In this document: piece by piece, positions 1 through 5,841 of the stretch
How positions within the stretch are numbered: position 1 is the stretch's first letter
Layout of the letters: every line of letters starts with the position of its first letter
Assembly (NCBI GenBank): GCA_041657585.1
Contig: JBBABP010000053.1
Coordinates: forward strand, 1-7,017
Length of the DNA stretch: 7,017 bases
Reading direction: 5' to 3'
Origin: JBBABP01 sp041657585
Lineage (GTDB): Bacteria; Patescibacteriota; Gracilibacteria; Absconditabacterales; Absconditicoccaceae
The notes under the pieces: generated by a model
Databases searched by the model: none
What the model saw: the letters and a program-made list of their open reading frames with translations, nothing else
Told to the model about the DNA's origin: nothing
Made by a program: the position numbers and the translations under genes

Positions 1-366
1 CATTAAATTTTCTTTGATTGAACGATATTCAAATTTACCAAATAATGTATCAAATTGTTGCGTTTTTTTGCTAGAAATAGAAGTGATTGTAAATACTCAT
101 TCAGGTATTAAATGATAATGTGACAAAGCCATTTCCATAGATATGTATGAGGGATCATATATTTTGTTGGCTATATAATAAAGTATTTCTTCGTTAACAG
201 AAATATCAGAAAAAATATACCAACCCTTGATTAATGGCTTTATATATCATTTTTCTATTCGATTACTAATATTTAGTTTTGGAAAATCTGCTTCGAATTT
301 TCTAATTTCATCCAAAGAAATAATCAATCTGTTTTTAAATGTCTGATAGAATGTCTGGAATTTCAT
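1..366 (-). CDS. AbiEi-like antitoxin / transcriptional regulator, N-terminal part (cut by window edge)
   Basis: The visible 122 codons start at ATG 366 and run off the left edge, so the C-terminus is missing. The product resembles AbiEi-family regulators, the antitoxin and autorepressor of type IV (AbiE) toxin-antitoxin pairs. An N-terminal winged-helix-like part of about 55 residues contains the pattern W36-x3-GYI...KGWYIF. It is followed by the family's characteristic segment around residues 70-118: SYISMEMALSHY, then IPEGVFTITS, then a KKT..F and FEYRSIK tail. Codon 40 and the codon of PEG are TGA read as Gly. Codon 36 is CGA at a position where relatives usually have Trp. The start is preceded by an A/T-rich leader with at most a weak TGAG. 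The usual partner, an AbiEii nucleotidyltransferase toxin, would lie to the left, outside the window. A solitary regulator is possible. The family call is from remembered motifs. Confidence 0.85.
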
Positions 367-532
367 TTCTCAAAACTATATAAATATATATCTACGAGAA
401 ATAGAATAATGCTTTTTTTGTAAATTGCAAGAGATTTTTTTGGAGATAAAATAAGATTTGATATTATAACTTGAAAGTAATTTTTTAAACGTTATTATAT
501 ATTCAGTTTTACTATTTTAACAAACAAAAAAA
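367..532. promoter_or_regulatory. Divergent intergenic region between abiEi-like and SIMPL genes
   Basis: This A/T-rich 166-bp region has no ORF and must hold the promoters of two divergent genes. The plus-strand promoter candidate is listed separately. On the minus strand a weak candidate is TTGCAA (430-425) with TATTCT (408-403) at 16-bp spacing, about 40 bp before ATG 366. No clear operator palindrome was seen, although AbiEi-type regulators often repress their own promoter. Confidence 0.3.
471..498 (+). promoter_or_regulatory. Putative sigma70-type promoter of the SIMPL gene
   Basis: TTGAAA at 471-476 (-35 like) and TATTAT at 493-498 (-10 like) are separated by 16 bp. They lie about 35 bp before the ATG at 533, which would give a short 5' leader ending in an A-run without a Shine-Dalgarno sequence. 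In A/T-rich DNA such matches arise easily, so this is a suggestion only. Confidence 0.35.
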
Positions 533-1330
533 ATGAAAAAAATTAGAGAAAATCTGGACTACATTGTTTTGGGGATAGTCGTAATTTTGTTTTGCTGAAC
601 ATTTCTTTTTATTTGAAATCAATTCGTTCAATCAAATAAAGAAAATCAACAAACTTCACAATGAATCACAAATACTGTAAGCGTAGTAGGGGAGTGAAAA
701 TCTTATGTAATGCCAGATGAATTAGTTATCAATTTATCTGTTTCTGAAAAATGACAAACGACAAAGCAAGCTCAAGATTTGGCTAACGCGAAAATTTTGA
801 AAATAAAAGAAATTTTAGCGACGTTTAATGTAGCAAAAGAAAACGTGCAAACAATCAGCGTAAATGTTTATCCTGAATATGATCGAAGTTCTACAAAAAG
901 AAAACTACTGGATTATCTTTCTCAGCAAACACTGAAAATCGAAGTGTTGTGAGATAATTTTTCTCAAAAAGGGGCAGATATTATAGATAAAATTTCCGCT
1001 ATTTGAAATGTAAATGTGGATAGTACTTATTTTGATCTAAAAGACAAAAATAAGGCGACGCAACAAGCTCGTCAAAAAGCATTTAATGATGCAAAACAAA
1101 AAGCTGAACAATTAGCTAGTTTGGGATGACTATCTTTGTGAAAACCGATTATGATTACCGATTCAAATATTCAATATATGCCTTCGCCAGTTTATAATTA
1201 TGCAATGGAAAAATCTCTTGATTCTGTTAGCAGTAACGGTGTTGGTGGAACTGCCATGAATAGCAATGTTTTGTCTCCATGACAAACAGAAGTGACTGTA
1301 AATTTAAGTGTGATATATGAAATAAGATAA
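533..1330 (+). CDS. SIMPL-domain (DUF541) membrane-anchored protein
   Basis: A 265-residue protein with a short basic N-terminus, one hydrophobic segment at about residues 11-32 (signal anchor) and an extracytoplasmic SIMPL/DUF541 domain from about residue 46. Diagnostic segments are VSVVGEGKSYVMPDELVINL (49-68), the family's opening strand with its GEG and PD. Further segments are QTISVNVYPEYDW (106-118) and DYLSQQTLKIEV (127-138). A Lys/Ala/Gln-rich helix (175-196) with A..DAK.KAEQLA follows, and the closing strand is QTEVTVNLSVIYEI. Ten in-frame TGA codons (22, 28, 44, 55 and 74 among them) read as Gly, including the second Gly of GEG. Codon 118 is CGA, read as Trp. SIMPL proteins are periplasmic or surface proteins of poorly defined role. 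The ATG follows an A-rich leader with no Shine-Dalgarno. The TAA stop overlaps the first unit of a 9-bp tandem array. The gene is convergent with sufB and shows no functional partner here. Confidence 0.9.
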
Positions 1331-1391
1331 AGGCCACAAAGGTTTCAAAGGCCACAAAGGTTTAAAAGGCTACAAAGGCTACAAAGGCTAC
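1329..1391. repeat. Tandem array, seven 9-bp units (consensus AAAGGCTAC)
   Basis: Seven exact-length units: AAAGGCCAC, AAAGGTTTC, AAAGGCCAC, AAAGGTTTA and three copies of AAAGGCTAC. The array begins inside the TAA stop of the SIMPL gene and runs to the GC-rich hairpin at 1392. Related 9-bp arrays occur at 5168-5207 (same strand) and 6464-6506 (opposite strand). There are no spacers, so it is not a CRISPR. Confidence 0.9.
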
Positions 1392-1418
1392 AAACCTGCC
1401 TGCGGTAGGCAGGGGTTT
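1392..1418. terminator. GC-rich hairpin between convergent genes, possible bidirectional terminator
   Basis: AAACC (1392-1396) and TGCCT (1397-1401) pair with AGGCA (1407-1411) and GGTTT (1414-1418). The loop is GCGGT and a GG bulge separates the two stem blocks, giving 10 pairs. It lies between the convergent SIMPL and sufB stops, where a two-way terminator would be expected. No proper T-tract follows on either strand beyond TTT, so terminator function is uncertain; it may instead be a dispersed palindromic repeat. Its GC content contrasts sharply with the surroundings. Confidence 0.5.
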
Positions 1419-1422
1419 CAAA

Positions 1423-1457
1423 GACTATCGACTATCGACTATCGACTAAAGACTATT
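1423..1457. repeat. Tandem array, five 7-bp units (GACTATC), containing the sufB stop
   Basis: Three perfect GACTATC units (1423-1443) are followed by GACTAAA (1444-1450) and GACTATT (1451-1457). The sufB TAG stop (1448-1446) lies in the fourth unit. The fifth unit encodes sufB's last residues. Because the unit is 7 bp, the TAG inside GATAGTC (minus strand) recurs in all three frames beyond the sufB stop. Confidence 0.9.
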
Positions 1458-2828
1458 TTCTATTTCCATATCAACTAATTTATTAAACTCTCCTGCATAC
1501 TCTAAGGGGAGTTTTTTTACAACAGAAGAAAAAAATCAATTTACTACCATTGAAATTGATTGTTGATTATCCAATCAACGTGAATTTAGATAAAATAACA
1601 AATTTTCATCTACCTTTCATGCGCTGGCTTCATGTGCCACAATTCAGCTTTCATTATCACAAGAAATTAAAGGCACAGTAGAAGAAAAAGATTTGTCATC
1701 AAAAATTAAAGCATCGCATTGTGTATGATTAACTGCGTTGTCGGCAGATTTATTTATTTTGACTATTCATCTATAAGTTGAGATTCATCAGTTTTTGCAA
1801 ATTGATTTAGATATTATTTTGGAAGAAGTATTTTTTCAAACATGAATAACTTTGGATCACGTGTCTTGATTTTGTCATTGATTGGCTATCGCAACTCAGA
1901 GCATGTCAGTTTTGCTATTATCTCATTTCAAAATACTACAAGGATAAAGCATAGTTGTACAAGATCACATATTCCCATTTACTCGTTCCATATAAGAATT
2001 TTCTTCGAGCAAAGCTCTTTTTGTGTTCAGATTATAAGTGTTTTTTGATCGATTTTCTACTGAGGAATATTTCATTTCGGAATTTTTTCAAACAAAAATT
2101 TCAACCAGACCTGCGTGTAAGGAAGCTTTGTCATATTTTGGAGCTGAACATCATTCGATATAATTTCCTTTGGCATCGTCATCAACTACAATTAATGTAT
2201 GTTCAAATTGTCAGCCAGCGTAAGTGTTCATACGAAAATATGCTTGTAATGGTTCGTCCAGCTTAACTCATTTTGGAATATAAATAAATGTTCATCAACT
2301 CCGAACGGCACCGTGCAATGCCGCAAATTTATGGTCCGTTGGTGGAACTAATTTCATAAAATGTTTTTTTACTATTTCTGGATATTTGATAACAGCAGTT
2401 GCCATGTCTTCAAAAATTATTCCCATATCGCGTCGTCTTTCTTTGATTTTGTGATAAACGTTGAGTGAATCGTACTGTCATCAGGCTCAGGCTAAATATT
2501 TTTGTTCAGCCTCAGGAATTCACAAACGAGTAAACTTTTCTTTGATTTCAAGTGGCACATCTTCCCGTGAATTTGCGTATCATTTACTATCTTGATGTGG
2601 CTTAGCATAATAAATAATCTGATCTAAATTCAATCACGATAAATCTGGTCATCGTTTTGGCATTGGAAGATTTCAGAAGATTTCTAAGGATTTCAGACGA
2701 TTATTTAACATTCGCTGTGGTTCATTTTGTTGTGCAGAAATTTTTCTTACTGTGCTTGGAGTAAGTCATTGAAGATAAACTTCATATTTTATTTTATCTG
2801 AGGATTCTAAGGTTTGTTGAAGTCACAA
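1446..2828 (-). CDS. sufB: SufB, Fe-S cluster assembly scaffold subunit
   Basis: A 460-residue SufB, close to the usual ~470. In the SufBC2D complex SufB receives sulfur and carries the nascent Fe-S cluster in the cytosol. Family landmarks include ISAQQNEPQWML (30-41), PMPKWGPDLSGL (55-66), SWEDVP (87-92), GIPEAE (103-108) and LAGAGGQYDS (112-121). C-terminal landmarks are LHGAVWSGGTFIYIPKGV (171-188), EGCSAP (225-230), MEWVNGNMGS (280-289), NTSSKIISKSI (333-343), QCDAL (370-374), AHEAS (398-402) and MVVNGF (427-432). Cysteines are C227, C290, C297, C344, C371 and C390; C371 lies in the QCD context of the catalytically important family cysteine. About 29 TGA codons read as Gly. All seven Trp are CGA (39, 59, 132, 260, 282) or CGG (88, 176); no TGG is used. 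The start is TTG 2828: an upstream in-frame TAA ends the frame, and the first ATG (2663, codon 56) would remove the conserved NEPQWML region. It lies 32 bp after tspO. No sufC, sufD or sufS is in the window. Confidence 0.96.
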
Positions 2829-2866
2829 AATTAAAATATTAAAAAATTAAAAAAAATATTTTAATT
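2829..2866. repeat. A/T-only inverted repeat spanning the tspO stop and sufB leader
   Basis: AATTAAAATATT (2829-2840) and AATATTTTAATT (2855-2866) are perfect 12-bp inverted copies around a 14-base loop. On the minus strand the hairpin covers the tspO stop (2863-2861) and ends exactly where the sufB TTG start (2828) begins. It could influence transcription between the genes or sufB initiation. An all-A/T stem is weak and may simply reflect composition. Confidence 0.5.
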
Positions 2867-3256
2867 CAAAACATAAATATAAGTTGCTAATATTGTTGCA
2901 AAACAAACTCGAAGTAGATATGGAATTTGAGCATAACTTACTCGGCGAATTTTGTTCCACATCAAGAATATTATCCAAATTATTGTTCAAAGAATAATGA
3001 TGCAGTCGATTAATGCCAAATCATATCTTTTGAGTCAGAATTGTAGATATGTGAAAATAAAATTAGCCAAAAGATTGATTCCAAAAGGGATTAAAATTGT
3101 TCGATGAAGATTTTTGTTTATCACTTGATATACAGTGTATCAAAAAGAAATCGCAATAATAATATACAAAATTGTTCGCACAATTCCAAATAAATAACCT
3201 GGAGGAAATCGAGATGGTTTGATGAAATTTTGGTAAATGATTTGTTGTGTGGTCAT
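2861..3256 (-). CDS. tspO: TspO/MBR family membrane protein, lacking first transmembrane segment
   Basis: A 131-residue hydrophobic protein. TspO proteins are five-helix membrane proteins that bind tetrapyrroles and are linked to stress responses. With CGA as Trp the family signature is clear: KPSWFPPGYLF (13-23), GIVWTILY (24-31), NLLANFIFTYLQFGL (61-75), ALIDCIIILGTIIW (81-94) and PYLLWVCFAT (112-121). Trp codons at 16, 27, 52, 105 and 116 are CGA; 94 and 100 are TGG. TGA codons at 39, 74 and 90 are Gly. Four membrane segments are visible, at about 20-45, 54-74, 80-100 and 108-130. The usual first helix (about 35-40 residues before KPSW.PP) is absent, since an in-frame TAA lies three codons before ATG 3256. 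This makes it shorter than the typical ~155 residues. It lies directly upstream of sufB and is probably co-transcribed with it; the leader has no Shine-Dalgarno. Confidence 0.9.
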
Positions 3257-3264
3257 GAATATTT

Positions 3265-3304
3265 AAATTAAAAAATTAAAAAACTAAAAGATTAAAAGAT
3301 TGGA
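3265..3304. repeat. Tandem array, five 8-bp units (AAATTAAA / AGATTAAA)
   Basis: Units are AAATTAAA (twice), AACTAAA with a leading A, AGATTAAA and AGATTGGA, each exactly 8 bp. The array starts nine bases upstream of tspO's start codon. The same unit types in the same strand orientation recur at 6334-6373. From 3308 to 3361 an imperfect mixture of 7- and 8-bp GTAATTA/GTAATTGG/AATATTGG units continues towards mutL. Confidence 0.8.
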
Positions 3305-3361
3305 AAAGTAATTAGTAATTGGAATATTAGTAATTGGAGTATTGGAATATTGGTAATTAAT

Positions 3362-3410
3362 TACGAATTACAAATTACGAATTTCCAGTTCCCAGTTCCT
3401 AATTCCTATT
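3362..3410. repeat. Tandem array, seven 7-bp units overlapping the mutL stop
   Basis: TACGAAT, TACAAAT, TACGAAT, TTCCAGT, TCCCAGT, TCCTAAT and TCCTATT follow each other with constant 7-bp spacing although the unit sequence changes along the array. The last two units encode the final codons of mutL and its TAG stop (3401-3399). Resembles the arrangement at the sufB end. Confidence 0.8.
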
Positions 3411-5162
3411 AAACATTTTATCAAAATCTTTTTTGTCTACTTTTATGAAAGATGGTCTTCCATGTTGGCAGACGAACATTCAATCTATATTTTCAAATCA
3501 ATCTTTAATTAGATTTATCATTTCATGAAACGATAATTTATCTCAAGCCTTAATCGAAACTTTACAAGCTTTGCTTGCAAAGATCTGGTCTAGAATATGT
3601 TGGAATCAAATATTTTCTAAATACAAAATATGATTAAATAATTTTTCTATATCAACTTGATGAACTGAAAAAATCTGAGGTACAGAATAAATTATTATTT
3701 TATTTTCTGCCAGCATAGAGCAATCAAATCATAATTTATTAATCTGATCTATTTTTTCATTTATATCTGCTATCGGTGGAATCTGTATAATTAGTGGTTG
3801 TAAAAGTATTTCAGGATTTAACGCTGTTGAATTGTTGTCTTTATTTGTGTAAGTTTTTTTAATTTTTTCAAATAATATTCTTTCTGCTAAGGCATGTTGA
3901 TCTACATAATAAACTCAATCTTCTCACTGTAAAATAATATAAGAATCTTGAAGTTGTCATATTACTTTGTAATTTCATTTTGTTGCATTTTCTTGATTTT
4001 CTTCTTGTTAATTGAAATTTTCATTGTGTGTAGCAAAAATATTATTTAGTTCTGATTCTCAAAATAGATTTTCTTCGTTTTTTTGGTTTCAGATTTGTTG
4101 ATTTTGATTATATCAATAATTTTGCGATCAAGTTTGGTTTGAGAAATGTTGACTGAAATTTATATTTCAGATTTTATTATTTCATAATGCTTTTTGAACT
4201 GAGTCGTGAATTATTTGGAAAATTTTTTGTGGATTGATAAATTTAACTTCGGATTTTCTAGGGTGGACATTGACATCTACGATTCATGCTTTTGCATCAA
4301 TCAATAAAACGGCGAATGGATATTCTCAAGGAGTAATCTGTCTAAAATACGCATCCATTAATGCTTTTTTAATTATTTTATCCTGGACTGGTCTTGAGTT
4401 AACATAAATTTTTATATTTTCTCAAGATCAAAATAAAATCTGATTATTTCCGACCAATCAATTTAGCGTGATTCATTCATCTTGATATGAAACTTCTTTT
4501 AGATTTTTTGACCGATCTTTTTTGTAAATTTGCAATATTCTTTCCAAAATTCAATCTACTCTTGTCAAATCAAAAGCTATTTTGTCATTTTTTTTCAACA
4601 CGAAATGTTTGTCGTAGTGATATAATGCTACATCAATAAAATAATTATAACAATAAAAAAATTCTGTTTGAGATGATTTTAGAAATTTTAATCTTGCTGG
4701 GACATTATAAAATAAATCTTGAATCTGAATTACTGTACCGTGATTAAATCAAACTGGAAGATGATTTATAATTATATTTTGTCAGGTTTTTGTAAGTTTA
4801 CTTCAAATTTCACTATAAGAAGTTTTGGAAATTACTGTTGTTTTGCTAACCTCTGCAATACTTGCCAATGCCTCTCAACGAAATCAATAACTTTGTAAAT
4901 TATAAAGATCTTGTTCTCAATTTATTTTTGATGTAGCATATCTTTCAAATAGCATATCCATATCTGAAAGCTCTATTCAAGTGCCATTATCTTCAACTCA
5001 GATTAAATTTTTTCATCAATCATTTATATTTATTATAATTTCATCTGCTCATGCGTCTAAACTATTTTCTACAAGTTCCTTAAGTACAGAAGATGGCCTT
5101 TCAACTATTTCTCATGCCTTTAGTCTATTGATAAGATATTCAGGGAGTTTGTGAATGGACAT
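3399..5162 (-). CDS. mutL: MutL, DNA mismatch repair ATPase/endonuclease, interrupted by an in-frame TAA
   Basis: Read from ATG 5162 to TAG 3401-3399 the frame has 587 codons, the normal MutL size, with a single internal TAA at codon 385 (4010-4008). MutL couples MutS mismatch recognition to strand incision. The N-terminal GHKL ATPase part has AGEIVERPSSVLKELVENSL (16-35), DNGTGI (58-63), RYATSKI (74-80), GFRGEALASI (93-102), LFYNVPARLKFL (150-161) and DVNVHPRKSEVKF (296-308). A Gln/Asn-rich linker (about 330-397) holds the TAA. The C-terminal part has the metal-dependent endonuclease motif DQHALAERILFE (421-432), ACKVSIKAGD (532-541) and CQHGRP (565-570), so this is the nicking type. About 34 TGA codons read as Gly. 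After the TAA no in-frame ATG, GTG or TTG occurs before codon 483, inside the C-terminal core, so separate initiation is unlikely. Both halves look intact, which suggests a recent nonsense change, a sequence error or readthrough. The leader carries a 9-bp repeat. Confidence 0.93.
4008..4010 (-). other. In-frame TAA at codon 385 of mutL
   Basis: The local reading is ...GAA AAT TTC AAT TAA CAA GAA GAA AAT..., in a Gln/Glu/Asn-rich linker. One base change from CAA, GAA or AAA would create the TAA. The same frame continues for 202 codons of well-conserved MutL C-terminal domain, so there is no frameshift. TAA is a genuine stop elsewhere in this window (SIMPL, tspO and fkbp ends). If it acts as a stop, only the 384-residue ATPase part is made. 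Confidence 0.85.
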
Positions 5163-5189
5163 AAATAAAAGTTTCAAAGGCTAAAAAGG
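5160..5189 (-). promoter_or_regulatory. Repeat-derived mutL leader, shared with the gene at 6512
   Basis: Reading the minus strand into ATG 5162, the last 30 bases including the ATG match the leader at 6485-6514 at 27 positions without gaps. The core is CTTTTTAGCCTTTG followed by an AACTTT block and ATTTATG. There is no Shine-Dalgarno. The match may reflect a shared translation or transcription signal, or only repeat copying. Confidence 0.6.
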
Positions 5190-5207
5190 CTTCAAAGGTT
5201 ACAAAGC
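5168..5207. repeat. 9-bp tandem repeat array upstream of mutL
   Basis: AAAGTTTC (8 bp) is followed by AAAGGCTAA, AAAGGCTTC, AAAGGTTAC and a partial AAAGC. It is the second member of the family seen at 1329-1391. On the minus strand it forms the 5' leader of mutL. Confidence 0.85.
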
Positions 5208-5299
5208 AAAATTAATACTAAATTCACTTGAATTTTCAACCGAGAATAGCAAATAATAATATTTTAGTGTATGCAAAATTTATTTTGAAATATTAGTTT
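5208..5299. promoter_or_regulatory. Divergent promoter region of mutL and the 5300 gene
   Basis: No ORF lies between the divergent starts. For mutL, a weak minus-strand candidate is TTGAAA (5239-5234) with TATTAA (5217-5212) at 16-bp spacing, which would place the whole 9-bp repeat array in the mutL 5' untranslated region. For the plus-strand gene only TTGAAT (5228-5233) with poorly spaced TAATAT-like boxes is visible. Confidence 0.25.
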
Positions 5300-5701
5300 A
5301 TGAGTTTATTAAAAAAATTATGGCATATATATCCTAATTATATAAAATATTGAATATTGATTGTAGATATTATTTTTATGTTTGTTGCAATTAAAGTTTA
5401 TGTAAATTATATCTCTATAGAAAATGCAATCGATAGCACTGTACAAATTAGAGAAAATAAAGCAGATGAAATTGATTTTACAAATAATTTTTTGCTTACA
5501 TATGAAGCATCGGATTATTCAAGATATTTTCTTTGACATGAAAATAATATGTTAAATAAATGAGAATATATAATCAGATTTGATTTTTTGGATGAAAAAC
5601 CTGTTGTAAAAACCTGAACTTTAATTAATGAAACAGAAAATCCAGTAAATTCACCACAAAAAGCATGGCAATATTTTTTAAAACAACAGCTTAAGAAATA
5701 G
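5300..5701 (+). CDS. Small single-pass membrane protein of unknown function
   Basis: A 133-residue protein that I cannot assign to a family. A short basic N-terminus (MSLLKKLW) leads to one hydrophobic segment at about residues 16-36, rich in I, V and F. A mostly hydrophilic, probably extracytoplasmic domain follows, with a D/E-rich stretch (51-60), an aromatic block containing YSRYFLGHENNML (73-85) and a strand-like GEYIIRFDF (88-96). Four TGA codons (18, 79, 88, 106) read as Gly and two TGG as Trp. The layout (N-terminal anchor, then a short helical part) loosely recalls FtsB/DivIC-like or other small envelope proteins, but no motif supports that. It is first in a plus-strand series with the FKBP lipoprotein 140 bp downstream, so a shared envelope role is possible. 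The leader lacks a Shine-Dalgarno. The TAG stop is followed within three bases by a purine-rich 7-bp array. Confidence 0.75.
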
Positions 5702-5703
5702 GT

Positions 5704-5738
5704 GAAAGGGGAAAGGGGAAAGGCGAAAGTGGAAAGTT
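5704..5738. repeat. Purine-rich tandem array, five 7-bp units (GAAAGGG)
   Basis: GAAAGGG, GAAAGGG, GAAAGGC, GAAAGTG and GAAAGTT follow each other at exact 7-bp spacing, starting three bases after the stop of the 5300 gene. The strand is almost purely purine here. Confidence 0.9.
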
Positions 5739-5751
5739 AATCAGAATGATG

Positions 5752-5767
5752 GAACGTTAGAACGTTA
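5752..5767. repeat. Two 8-bp units GAACGTTA
   Basis: Two perfect GAACGTTA units followed by GG. The same pair plus GG recurs at 6436-6452 after the fkbp gene, and a single GAGCGTTA lies at 6374-6381. This marks it as part of a dispersed intergenic repeat set. Confidence 0.8.
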
Positions 5768-5841
5768 GGAAAAATTTGGAAAGTGAAAACATTAATTCAA
5801 GATTCTGTTTGTGATTTTTTATATCTTTATATAAAAATAAA

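Noticed and set aside
367..532. tRNA or other structured RNA in the intergenic regions
   Set aside because: No cloverleaf, T-loop GTTC motif or GC-rich stem set was seen by eye; the only strong hairpin in the window is at 1392-1418.
1329..1457. CRISPR-like array
   Set aside because: Units are 7-9 bp, directly adjacent, with no spacers.
1842..2266. Overlapping plus-strand ORFs of 68 and 103 codons under the standard code
   Set aside because: They lie antisense to sufB, overlap each other in different frames and encode nothing recognisable; sufB on the minus strand explains the region fully.
1446..2663. sufB starting at ATG 2663
   Set aside because: This would drop 55 residues including the conserved ISAQQNEPQWML region, which is in the same open frame upstream.
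2861..3256. A degenerate, tryptophan-poor TspO
   Set aside because: The apparent W-to-R changes are all CGA codons, which read as Trp here and restore the family signature.
3399..4007. An independently translated MutL C-terminal protein
   Set aside because: No ATG, GTG or TTG start lies in frame between the TAA and codon 483, which is already inside the conserved domain.
4008..4010. TAA as a further reassigned sense codon
   Set aside because: TAA ends the SIMPL, tspO and fkbp genes at the expected family lengths, and no other recognised ORF has an internal TAA.
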